The position numbers were made by a program, and so were the translations under genes. A stretch of DNA of 64,000 nt, from the NCBI GenBank assembly GCA_023386315.1, contig JAEWJZ010000011.1, positions 1-64,000 on the forward strand. Direction: 5' to 3'. This document shows positions 18,571 through 26,437 of this stretch, one piece after another. The stretch is from Bacillota bacterium. Its GTDB lineage: Bacteria; Bacillota; Clostridia; Lachnospirales; Lachnospiraceae. Below the pieces are notes generated by a model. It did no database searches and was not told the DNA's origin. It worked only from the letters and a program-made list of their open reading frames with translations. Every line of letters begins with the position of its first letter. Position 1 is the stretch's first letter.

Positions 18571-18598
18571 TTAACATAATTTGGATTTGTGATATGAT
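18571..18598 (+). promoter_or_regulatory. Promoter of the gntR-kinase unit
   Basis: TTAACA (18571-18576) and TATGAT (18593-18598) are separated by 16 bases, with a TG extension giving GTGATATGAT. It faces the promoter at 18462-18490. Confidence 0.68.
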
Positions 18599-18710
18599 CA
18601 GTACCATATGGATTATACTGTTAATCATATTATACCCAGTTAATATTGACTTAATTTTACAAGAAATGTATAATAAAAGGACTTATGTCGCAACAAATAG
18701 GGGGATTCAA

Positions 18711-19352
18711 ATGTGTGAAAAAAACTCCGATACATCGCTAAAACAACAGGTGCATGATGCATTGATTACTGATATTATCAATGGAGTATATTCCGGAAGT
18801 ACAATTCTTACGGAAAAGTTTTTAATGGAAAAGTATAACGTTAGCCGTGCGCCAATCAGAGAGGCGCTTACACAGTTAACTACTACACTTATTCTTACAA
18901 GCATTCCAAGACAGGGTTATAAGATTTGCCAGCCAACCGCTGAGGAAATATATGAGATTGTAAAATTCCGTTCATCTCTGGAGTGTTCATTCTTACGTAA
19001 TCTTTCAGCAGGCATTGATCGTGAATGGATCCAGGAGCTAAGAACCATCTGTATTAATTATACTAATTGCGGACCCAGTGATTTTATAGGAAAGTGGCAT
19101 TTAAACTGCGATTTTCATTTAAAGCTTTTCTCTGTTTACGGCAACCGCTATGCTTATAAACAGCTTCAGGATGCGTTAAATATTCAAACTATTTACTTTA
19201 TTCAGAAAAAGCAGTATGCCAGCATGGATTTACATATGGCCCTTATTGATTATATTGAAAAAAATGAACTTTCTATTGCTGAAACAATTTTAAAAGCAGA
19301 TATTGAGAATCTGTTAATCCCCACTGCGGCACCAATTGAAGGCAATTATTGA
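18711..19352 (+). CDS. GntR family (FCD-type) transcriptional regulator
   Basis: The 213-residue product has an N-terminal winged helix (LKQQVHDALITDIINGVYSGSTILTEKFLMEKYNVSRAPIREAL, about residues 9-52) and a helical FCD-like ligand domain (RSSLECSFLRNL onward, with conserved His residues in WHLNCDFH and DLHMALIDYI). AGGGGG six bases upstream supports the ATG at 18711. It is transcribed away from the transporter-ATC hydrolase-cyuA operon and shares its intergenic region, so it probably controls that operon and itself. The ligand is unknown. Confidence 0.88.
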   Translation: MCEKNSDTSLKQQVHDALITDIINGVYSGSTILTEKFLMEKYNVSRAPIREALTQLTTTLILTSIPRQGYKICQPTAEEIYEIVKFRSSLECSFLRNLSAGIDREWIQELRTICINYTNCGPSDFIGKWHLNCDFHLKLFSVYGNRYAYKQLQDALNIQTIYFIQKKQYASMDLHMALIDYIEKNELSIAETILKADIENLLIPTAAPIEGNY

Positions 19353-19366
19353 AAGGATGGTGACAG

Positions 19367-20344
19367 ATGAACAGTCTTACTAAAAATGTTCAATCAGATG
19401 AGACGCTTCGTTCTCTCATTCACCGCGCATTCCCTCATGCATTCTGTACTGGCACAGAGGAACTGACAGAAGGATATTTTAATGTAGCATACAAAATCTT
19501 CCTGGATCAGACTCCCTCCTGCATATTAAAGATAGCGCCTCCAAAAGAGGCCCCTGTTATGTCATACGAGAAGAATATTATGATGAGTGAAGTCCTTGCC
19601 ATGCATATAGTCAGGGAACAGTCCGATGTACCGGTTGCAGAGGTTCTGTTTTACGATGACAGCCTTACCCTGCTTAATTCTCCATACTTTTTCATGGAGA
19701 TATTGGAAGGAGCCAGTTTACACTCCATTCTTCCCAGCCTTTCTTCGGAAGTACAGTCAAAGATTCATAAGGAAACCGGCAGGTGGAATCGAAAAATCAA
19801 CGAAATAAAGGGCAGTAAATTCGGCTATCCCGGACAGCCGGCTTTACAGGGAAGCAACTGGCATCAGGTTTTTTCCATTATGACCGGGCTGGCTTTTTCA
19901 GATGGAGAACGCCTGTCCATTGACTTAAAGATATCCAGGGAACAGTTATTTGAGGATTTAGATAAAAGCAAAGAAATATTTGATGAGGTTAAGGTACCAA
20001 GACTCGTACACTGGGATTTATGGGATGGGAACATCTTTGTAAAAGACAACCGGATTACCGGTTTGATAGACTGGGAAAGAAGTCTCTGGGCAGATCCTCT
20101 GATGGAAGCAGGATTCCGCACCTATGGCACAGACAGGGATTTTTTCAAGGGTTATGGCATTGACCGCCTTTCGGAAAAAGAATACTTACGCGCACTCTGG
20201 TATGATGTTTACACCATGCTCCTGGTTTCCCAGGAATGTGATTACCGCCAATATGAAACAAGAGATATGTATGACTGGGCTTCCGGTCATCTGGTCGATA
20301 AATTTAACGAGCTTCACCATGCCATACATTCCATGCTCCTGTGA
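19367..20344 (+). CDS. Aminoglycoside phosphotransferase (APH)-family kinase
   Basis: The 325-residue product has the APH/choline-kinase fold signatures HWDLWDGNIFV (catalytic loop, with HxDxxxxN) and GLIDWERSLWADP (metal-binding DxE/D-W segment). The N-terminal lobe carries the ATP-binding CILKIAPP lysine. Such proteins phosphorylate small metabolites or, less often, antibiotics. It starts 14 bases after the GntR regulator (ribosome site AAAGGATGG) and so is co-transcribed with it. The neighbourhood (sulfur-amino-acid genes) argues for a metabolic substrate, not drug resistance. The substrate cannot be read from the sequence. Confidence 0.8.
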   Translation: MNSLTKNVQSDETLRSLIHRAFPHAFCTGTEELTEGYFNVAYKIFLDQTPSCILKIAPPKEAPVMSYEKNIMMSEVLAMHIVREQSDVPVAEVLFYDDSLTLLNSPYFFMEILEGASLHSILPSLSSEVQSKIHKETGRWNRKINEIKGSKFGYPGQPALQGSNWHQVFSIMTGLAFSDGERLSIDLKISREQLFEDLDKSKEIFDEVKVPRLVHWDLWDGNIFVKDNRITGLIDWERSLWADPLMEAGFRTYGTDRDFFKGYGIDRLSEKEYLRALWYDVYTMLLVSQECDYRQYETRDMYDWASGHLVDKFNELHHAIHSMLL

Positions 20345-20378
20345 TTTTGCCGGCTTCCATCCGGCAGACCAGACTGTA

Positions 20379-21542
20379 TCAGCGGTTTATCCCCCATTTT
20401 GCAGCTGTAAAAGATGCCATCAGTGATACAATCGGAATCGTCAGCACAACTCCCAGACTTCCGGAAATCCCCTGCATGATCTCTATTACCATGTTATTTG
20501 AATTGATAATCTGAAGATAAGGTAATTCATAGGCATAGTTTAACAGCAGCGTGCTGACTCCGCTTCCCACAAATGCAAGAATCAATGTATTCACCATGGT
20601 TCCCATGGCATCCCGTCCTACATTCATACCGGAGCGAAACAGCTCTTTTGCTCCCAGCTCAGGATTATTGGCATGTATCTCAAAGACAGTAGATGATATG
20701 GACATTCCTACATCCATTACTGCGCCAAGAGCAGAGATCAGTAATCCGGAAAAGAGCAGTTCCCCTACACGGATTCCACGAATATTTTCCAGTACTGTCA
20801 GGGATTCGATATCTGATACATTATATCCTGAGATATGGGCCGCTGCTCCGAACAGCCAGGCCGAAACTCCGGCAATTACAACTCCGCTGACTGTTCCAGC
20901 TACAGCACATAAAGTTTTTCCAGACCAGCCCCCCAGTAAATACATGGTAATAAATGTAGTGACTGCCGCAACCAGAACTGCTGCAAAAAACGGGGAATAG
21001 CCCTTATAAATCATTGGTATGTAAAGCCAGATGATGCAGATAAAAGTAAAAATGAGACCAATACAGGCATAAAAACCTTTCCGTCCTCCAATTAAGCAGA
21101 CAACCGCCAAAAACAGCAGCACAAATCCCAGAACAGCCCACTCCCTGTCCACGCTGTAAACCGTATGTATGGAGATATCACCGGATACGCTCTGAATCAC
21201 AATTACATTCATTCCAGGTTCACAGACCGCTCCGAACAGATAGCCATTGTTGCTGGTTGCTTCTACCATTTTTCCTTTCATTGATCCGGAACGGATTTCA
21301 AGCAGAACCTTCTGCTGACCTGTCCTGCTGCCATCTTCCTGCAAGTTATCCGCAAGAACCTCTATGACCCGTCCGCGCTCAAACGTTCTTCCTTCTGTTG
21401 ATATGAGACTGGCAATATCAATGTTATTAAAGTGCACTAAAAAAAGGATGAATCCTGCTATAAATGCTGCAAATACAGCCCACTGAAGCCACATCTTTTC
21501 CTGAATTTTCCATGTCGGTTTTTTCTGCTCCTTAAATACCAT
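20379..21542 (-). CDS. YibE/F family membrane protein
   Basis: The 387-residue product has one N-terminal span, an external beta-rich domain (about 45-130, RGRVIEVLADNLQEDGSRTGQQKVLLEIRSG), then about seven spans. DVGMSISSTVFEIHANNP and RSGMNVGRDAMGTMVNTLILAFVG are YibE/F signatures. The family is uncharacterised. GGAAGGAGC lies eight bases before the chosen ATG at 21542; an earlier GTG lies inside that ribosome site. It converges on the APH-kinase gene with a gap of only 34 bases. Confidence 0.9.
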   Translation of the reverse strand: MVFKEQKKPTWKIQEKMWLQWAVFAAFIAGFILFLVHFNNIDIASLISTEGRTFERGRVIEVLADNLQEDGSRTGQQKVLLEIRSGSMKGKMVEATSNNGYLFGAVCEPGMNVIVIQSVSGDISIHTVYSVDREWAVLGFVLLFLAVVCLIGGRKGFYACIGLIFTFICIIWLYIPMIYKGYSPFFAAVLVAAVTTFITMYLLGGWSGKTLCAVAGTVSGVVIAGVSAWLFGAAAHISGYNVSDIESLTVLENIRGIRVGELLFSGLLISALGAVMDVGMSISSTVFEIHANNPELGAKELFRSGMNVGRDAMGTMVNTLILAFVGSGVSTLLLNYAYELPYLQIINSNNMVIEIMQGISGSLGVVLTIPIVSLMASFTAAKWGINR

Positions 21543-21585
21543 ATATGGCAGCTCCTTCCTCACCGGTTACTTTTATATTTTTGCC

Positions 21586-21629
21586 ATAAAACCGGGACAC
21601 TCTGACTCAGTCATATGCCCCGGTTTTAT
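21586..21629 (-). terminator. Terminator of the metallophosphatase gene
   Basis: Arms 21586-21596 and 21619-21629 (ATAAAACCGGG / CCCGGTTTTAT) pair perfectly. The site starts 10 bases after the phosphatase stop. Confidence 0.8.
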
Positions 21630-21638
21630 CCTGCTGCA

Positions 21639-23147
21639 TTATCTTCTGGATGCGTTGGTCTTTTTTAACTCGTAGGTATCATCTATTTTCTGAACCTTCC
21701 CATCCGCAATTTCATAAGTATCAATTGCAAAGGTGCTGCTGTTAATACGAATTACCGAATAAGTAGGATTCCAGTTCTGGCTTCTTGCTGCAATATAATC
21801 CTGTTTACTGGGGATCAGTTCATAAAATTTGCTTCCCGTTGCAGAATTGGCTTCCATATAGAGGGTACCGTCACCATTTGTCACACCGCCGGTCATTGTA
21901 TTGGCAATAGTGTAGCAGTTATTCTGGGCCTGATAGGAAGCATCCGAATAAGGGAATACATTTCCAGCCTCATCTTTTACATTATCCCAGTCATCGAAGT
22001 TATAGTTGGAATGAGTTTTAGAGTCAGACTTTAATAAATAGCTCCTGGAATAGGTATGGTCATGCCCCTGCAGCACAACATCCACATCATATTTATCCAT
22101 AAGGGGAGTCAGCTGGGTCCGGAGCACAATCCCGTCAGAGTCCGAGTGATCAAGACCGCTTCCATAAATATCCTGATGAATCATTACAATTCTCCAGTTT
22201 GTATTGGGATAAGTTTCAACCGCCTGACGCATGGCCTGTTCATGCTCTGCACAATTATAGTTATTGGTATTGAGTATCACATACAGAGCAGGACCGTACT
22301 TATAGAAATAATCACCGCCTGCCGTAGTCTTTCCCAGCTGCGTATCATTTGGATTATTAAAATGAAGGCTATAGCTTTCATTGGTGGAATCATGATTTCC
22401 GATGGTCGTGGAAACAGGAAGGGATTTCATCCAGTCCGCATTTAAAAAACCTGCATATTCCGTTTCATTTCCCAGATCTTTCCCTTCTACATTTTTATTA
22501 ATCTGATCTCCTGCAGAAAGTATAAAGCTGATATTCGGATTTGCATTCATTGCAGTATTTAAAGTCTTGTTCCAGCTGAAAGCATCATTGCGGGCAGCCG
22601 TATTTATATCTGATTTATTTTCCAGTTTATCTCCTCTGGAGGTGGTTTGTCCCTTTGAAGCACCAATTTGTGGATCACCTACGTAAAGCATGGAATAGCT
22701 GTTAAAATTATGGGTCTTAAAAGAGGCCGTTTCTGATGGTTTGCCATTTTTATAATACCGATAATAATATGTAGTATTTTCAGCCAGAGAATCCACCGTC
22801 ACCCGGTTGCTCTGATATCCGTCAACAGCCTGTACCGCACTTCCTTCATATGCAGCCGACTGGCCCATATCACTGCGTCTGGATATTTCAACCCTGGGAG
22901 TAGCCGTTCCATCGGTTTTGGAGTACCATGCAAAGTTTAATTTTGTCTCGTCTGTACCTGGTGTGAGGGCTATTTTTTCATAATCCCGGCTCACTTGTCC
23001 ATCCCACTTCTGCGTCCATGCATCCCATGCCTGATCAGTGGTGGAATCAGAAAAGTGTTCCGTTGCCGCATATACGTATCCCCCCGCCAATGCCGCCGTT
23101 ATGGCAGCTAAAATAAAAGCAGCTGCATAATTCTTTCTGCTCTTCAT
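21639..23147 (-). CDS. Secreted/anchored calcineurin-like metallophosphatase (purple acid phosphatase-like)
   Basis: The 502-residue product has an N-terminal basic-hydrophobic segment (residues 4-27, AAAFILAAITAALAGGYVYAA), a signal peptide or anchor. An FN3-like domain follows (about 50-147) and then a metallophosphoesterase domain with all metal motifs: GDPQIG (D158), SAGDQ (D214), GNHD (N251-H252), MIHQD and QGHDHTYSRSY. This order is that of bacterial purple-acid-phosphatase-like enzymes, which release phosphate outside the cell. AAGGAGG lies eight bases before the ATG at 23147. A 40-codon upstream frame extension lacks a ribosome site. Confidence 0.9.
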   Translation of the reverse strand: MKSRKNYAAAFILAAITAALAGGYVYAATEHFSDSTTDQAWDAWTQKWDGQVSRDYEKIALTPGTDETKLNFAWYSKTDGTATPRVEISRRSDMGQSAAYEGSAVQAVDGYQSNRVTVDSLAENTTYYYRYYKNGKPSETASFKTHNFNSYSMLYVGDPQIGASKGQTTSRGDKLENKSDINTAARNDAFSWNKTLNTAMNANPNISFILSAGDQINKNVEGKDLGNETEYAGFLNADWMKSLPVSTTIGNHDSTNESYSLHFNNPNDTQLGKTTAGGDYFYKYGPALYVILNTNNYNCAEHEQAMRQAVETYPNTNWRIVMIHQDIYGSGLDHSDSDGIVLRTQLTPLMDKYDVDVVLQGHDHTYSRSYLLKSDSKTHSNYNFDDWDNVKDEAGNVFPYSDASYQAQNNCYTIANTMTGGVTNGDGTLYMEANSATGSKFYELIPSKQDYIAARSQNWNPTYSVIRINSSTFAIDTYEIADGKVQKIDDTYELKKTNASRR

Positions 23148-23331
23148 ACTTAAATCCTCCTTATACTCCTCGGTTTGATGTTCAATCGCAATGTTTTCTG
23201 AATGGAAGCGCCTCTCATTTTCTAAAGCATAAAACGACCGGTTATAATATTCAAGATACTTTTCCAAAGCTTTACAAACTATATCCAGAATTTACATATC
23301 TGTCCAGTGAACGACAATCCAGCAGGGGACT

Positions 23332-23361
23332 AAAAAAACAGGCACTGCTGCCTGTTTTTTT
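23332..23361 (-). terminator. Terminator of citrate synthase gene
   Basis: The hairpin AAAAAAACAGGCA-ctg-CTGCCTGTTTTTTT is compact and perfectly paired next to its tract of T on the minus strand. It begins 12 bases after the gene. Confidence 0.9.
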
Positions 23362-23373
23362 ATCTGTTCTAAA

Positions 23374-24732
23374 TCATCTCAAATCCAGAGGATTATACTC
23401 CTCTTCCTGCATTACACTGACATAAGCCGGACGTATAATCTTATCCATATTTATCAGCTCCTCAATCCGGTGGGCACTCCAGCCTACAATTCTTGCAATT
23501 GCAAAAATGGGGGTAAATAATTCCTTCGGAATGTCCAGCATACTGTAAACAAATCCGCTGTAAAAATCAACATTGGCACTGACTCCTTTATAAATCCGGC
23601 GTTCTTCGCCGATTACCTTAGGTGCCAGCCGTTCTATGGCTGAATAAAGGTTAAAGTCTTCCAAACGGCCCTTTTCTTCAGATAGCTGTTTCACAAATCC
23701 CTTGAATATTTCCGCTCGTGGATCCGATTTGGAATAGACTGCGTGTCCCATGCCGTAAATCAGGCCTTTCCGGTCATATGCTTCCTTATTAAGCAGTTTC
23801 CTTAAGTACTTCTCTACTTCCTCTTCATCCTTCCAGTCATGAACCTCTTTCCTTAAATCTTCCATCATTTCAACAACCTTGATGTTCGCACCGCCGTGTT
23901 TTGGTCCTTTCAGAGATGCCAGAGCTGCTGCCACCACACTGTACGTATCGGTTCCGGAAGAGGTTACCACATGGGTTGTAAAGGTGGAGTTATTACCGCC
24001 TCCGTGTTCCATGTGAAGAATAAGGGCCAGATCAAGAACATGAGCTTCCACTCTGGAATACTTCATATCAGGCCGCAGGAGCCTTAAAATGTTCTCTGCT
24101 GTGGACAGCTTTTCATCCGGCCTGTGAATATACATGCTTCCGCCCCGCTCATAGTGATTAAAAGCATGGTACCCATAAACTGCCAGCATCGGCATCACAC
24201 TGATTAACATCAGGCTTTGGCGAAGCACATTTGGTACCGATATGTCTGCTGCTTTTTCATCATAGGCTGAAAGCGTCAGAATACTTCGTGCCAGAGTAGA
24301 CATCATGTCATGACTCGGTGCTTTCATCACTACATCCCTGACAAAATTAGTAGGAAGCGTCCTGCTGAAGCCTAATGTCTGCGAAAAGCGGTCCAGCTGT
24401 TTCTTATCTGGCAATTCTCCGAATAAAAGAAGATAAGCGATCTCTTCAAACCCGTATCTTCCCTCCTTCACCACTCCGTTTACCAGATCATAAATATTAT
24501 ATCCCCGGTAATAAAGCTCTCCATCGCAAGGCACTTTCTCTCCGTCTATGGTTTTACTCGATAAGATCTTTGACACTTTGGTCAGTCCGGCAACCACTCC
24601 GTTGCCGTTTTTATCTCTAAGCCCCCTCTTTACATCGTATTTGTCATAGGATTCCAGGTCAATCCGTTCATCATTTAAACAGATATCCGACCATTCCTGT
24701 ACATTTTTTTCAAATTCTTTCTGATCAATCAT
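23374..24732 (-). CDS. gltA: Citrate synthase
   Basis: This 452-residue enzyme condenses oxaloacetate and acetyl-CoA to citrate, here most likely for glutamate synthesis. Catalytic motifs are MEHGGGNNSTF (first His), GMGHAVYSKSDPR (second His) and SANVDFYSG (Asp), with GPKHGGAN in between. The sequence resembles the longer clostridial branch. The ATG at 24732 is about six bases after AGAGGTG. A more upstream ATG at 24846 lies before the predicted transcription start (promoter 24847-24875) and cannot be used from it. gdhA about 20 kb away could use the 2-oxoglutarate branch this enzyme opens. Confidence 0.95.
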   Translation of the reverse strand: MIDQKEFEKNVQEWSDICLNDERIDLESYDKYDVKRGLRDKNGNGVVAGLTKVSKILSSKTIDGEKVPCDGELYYRGYNIYDLVNGVVKEGRYGFEEIAYLLLFGELPDKKQLDRFSQTLGFSRTLPTNFVRDVVMKAPSHDMMSTLARSILTLSAYDEKAADISVPNVLRQSLMLISVMPMLAVYGYHAFNHYERGGSMYIHRPDEKLSTAENILRLLRPDMKYSRVEAHVLDLALILHMEHGGGNNSTFTTHVVTSSGTDTYSVVAAALASLKGPKHGGANIKVVEMMEDLRKEVHDWKDEEEVEKYLRKLLNKEAYDRKGLIYGMGHAVYSKSDPRAEIFKGFVKQLSEEKGRLEDFNLYSAIERLAPKVIGEERRIYKGVSANVDFYSGFVYSMLDIPKELFTPIFAIARIVGWSAHRIEELINMDKIIRPAYVSVMQEEEYNPLDLR

Positions 24733-24846
24733 GCAAACACCTCTTTCTGAAAACAGATCATCAAGTTCCGCCGTTTTACCAAATGCCTTCCCCGCTCCTT
24801 TCCTGATGTAAATATATTCCAATTGTTCACTTTTGAACTTTTTCAT

Positions 24847-24875
24847 ATAATATATAATTTCAGAAAAAAAATCAA
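24847..24875 (-). promoter_or_regulatory. Promoter of citrate synthase gene
   Basis: On the minus strand TTGATT (24875-24870) and TATTAT (24852-24847) are separated by 17 bases. The leader to the ATG is about 105 bases. Confidence 0.7.
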
Positions 24876-24918
24876 GTTATTTTTTGTTAACAGCTGAATT
24901 TCCCACTGCTTTTGTATA

Positions 24919-24947
24919 TTGACAAACACTCCCTCAACTCTTATACT
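24919..24947 (+). promoter_or_regulatory. Promoter of the TRIC/TIGR01906 unit
   Basis: TTGACA (24919-24924) and TATACT (24942-24947) are separated by 17 bases. The start codon lies about 33 bases after the expected transcription start. Confidence 0.83.
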
Positions 24948-24986
24948 TGCCTTAATTTCCCTGTTGGGAATAATCGGAGGTTATCC

Positions 24987-25640
24987 ATGAAAATAGAATT
25001 ATCTCTGCTTTTCTTTGTGGAAGCAATCGGTACCATTGCCTTTGCTTCTTCGGGGGCTATGGTAGCCATAAAAAAACAGCTGGATTTACTTGGGGTCATT
25101 GTTCTCGGTGTTACAACAGCAGTAGGCGGCGGGATGCTGCGGGATATTATTATTGGAAATGTTCCTCCTGCCCTGTTTAAGGACCCAATTTACGTATTAC
25201 TTGCCTTTATTACGGTTATGCTTCTATTTATCACAGTAAGGATGAATCAGAAATTCCTCTCCGGCCGCCATATGGAAACCTTCGAAAAGGTCATGAACAT
25301 CTTTGACGCCATAGGTCTGGGTGCATTTACTGTAGTAGGAATTGATACTGCCGTTTTAGCCGGCTATGGAAATTATCATTTTCTCATTATATTTCTTGGA
25401 GTCATTACGGGCGTTGGCGGCGGGATCCTTCGCGATATCATGGCAGGCCAGACTCCCTATGTTTTAAAAAAACATATTTACGCCTGTGCTTCTATCACAG
25501 GCGCTATCCTGTATGCCGGTCTTATGAACCGCATCAACGCAGATATTGCCATGCTGGCAGGAGCCGCGGCCATCATTATAATCCGTTTGCTGGCCACCCG
25601 TTTTTGCTGGAATCTGCCTACGGCCGTTAAAAAACAATAA
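24987..25640 (+). CDS. Trimeric intracellular cation channel family protein (UPF0126/YicG-like)
   Basis: The 217-residue product has seven hydrophobic segments in two repeats, each with the family signature: GVTTAVGGGMLRDIIIGNVPP and GVITGVGGGILRDIMAGQTP. Bacterial TRIC homologues form K+/cation-permeable trimers. CGGAGG six bases before the ATG fixes the start. It is followed by a TIGR01906 membrane protein gene after 16 bases, so the two are probably co-transcribed. Confidence 0.92.
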   Translation: MKIELSLLFFVEAIGTIAFASSGAMVAIKKQLDLLGVIVLGVTTAVGGGMLRDIIIGNVPPALFKDPIYVLLAFITVMLLFITVRMNQKFLSGRHMETFEKVMNIFDAIGLGAFTVVGIDTAVLAGYGNYHFLIIFLGVITGVGGGILRDIMAGQTPYVLKKHIYACASITGAILYAGLMNRINADIAMLAGAAAIIIIRLLATRFCWNLPTAVKKQ

Positions 25641-25656
25641 AATCAGGAGGTTACAC

Positions 25657-26352
25657 ATGAACCGTTTACTTCAATATACTACAGGCATTATTTTTTCAAT
25701 CTGCCTTATGGTGGTACTGTTATTTACATCAGTGGAGGCAGCCGTTTACTGGACACCCGGATACTTTGAAAAAGAATATTCCAAATATAATGTAACAGAG
25801 GCAGTCTCCATGTCAATGGAGGATCTTCTGGACGTTACAGATCAGATGATGGCATATTTAAAAGGCAGCCGGCCGGACCTTCACGTAGAAACCACAATGG
25901 GGGGTATCCACAGAGAATTTTTTAATGCCAGGGAGATCGCTCACATGGAAGACGTTCAGGGGCTGTTTTTAGGTGCCATGTCCATCCGAAGGGGATGCCT
26001 TATGATAATGGCACTATGCCTGGTTATTCTTACGCTCTTAAAAACGAGCTGGAACAATACCTTTCCCAGATCAGTTCTGACAGGAAGCGGATTGTTTTTC
26101 ATAGGTTCTGCCATTATTGCAGGAATTATATCCACGGATTTCACCAGATATTTCATACTGTTTCATCATATATTTTTCAGAAATGATTTCTGGATGCTTA
26201 ACCCTGAAACCGACATGCTGATTAATATAGTGCCGGAAGGTTTTTTCAGGGACACTGTATTTTATATTGGATTTCTCTACTTTTCTTCTGTCGTGATACT
26301 ATTGGCTATATGCGTTCTTCTTATGCGTAAAAAGGGGAAAAATAGCAAATAA
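25657..26352 (+). CDS. TIGR01906/DUF1461 family membrane protein
   Basis: The 231-residue product has an N-terminal span, an external region with VTEAVSMSMEDLLDVTDQMMAYL and FFNAREIAHMEDVQ, and four further spans. This is the TIGR01906 layout, including the FHHIFFRNDFW segment before the last helices. The function is unknown. CAGGAGG lies 6 bases before the ATG. It follows the TRIC gene directly and ends 85 bases before dacF, which has its own promoter. Confidence 0.87.
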   Translation: MNRLLQYTTGIIFSICLMVVLLFTSVEAAVYWTPGYFEKEYSKYNVTEAVSMSMEDLLDVTDQMMAYLKGSRPDLHVETTMGGIHREFFNAREIAHMEDVQGLFLGAMSIRRGCLMIMALCLVILTLLKTSWNNTFPRSVLTGSGLFFIGSAIIAGIISTDFTRYFILFHHIFFRNDFWMLNPETDMLINIVPEGFFRDTVFYIGFLYFSSVVILLAICVLLMRKKGKNSK

Positions 26353-26354
26353 TC

Positions 26355-26383
26355 TTTACTTGTTACTCCAAATCACCTATACT
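26355..26383 (+). promoter_or_regulatory. Candidate promoter of the dacF-kdpDE-like operon
   Basis: TTTACT (26355-26360) and TATACT (26378-26383) are separated by 17 bases and lie 54 bases upstream of dacF. Confidence 0.55.
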
Positions 26384-26437
26384 GTAAGTTGAAGTATTGC
26401 ATGAAACCGAAACCTGACTATGGAGAGATTATAGAGT

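Noticed and set aside
19367..20344. Aminoglycoside resistance gene
   Set aside because: Only the general APH fold is visible; co-transcription with a GntR regulator next to amino-acid genes argues for a metabolic kinase.
23148..23267. 40-codon N-terminal extension of the metallophosphatase
   Set aside because: It lacks a ribosome site and would place the signal peptide internally; AAGGAGG precedes the ATG at 23147.
24733..24846. Longer citrate synthase starting at the ATG at 24846
   Set aside because: It has no ribosome site, and the predicted transcription start lies downstream of that ATG; the ATG at 24732 has AGAGGTG.
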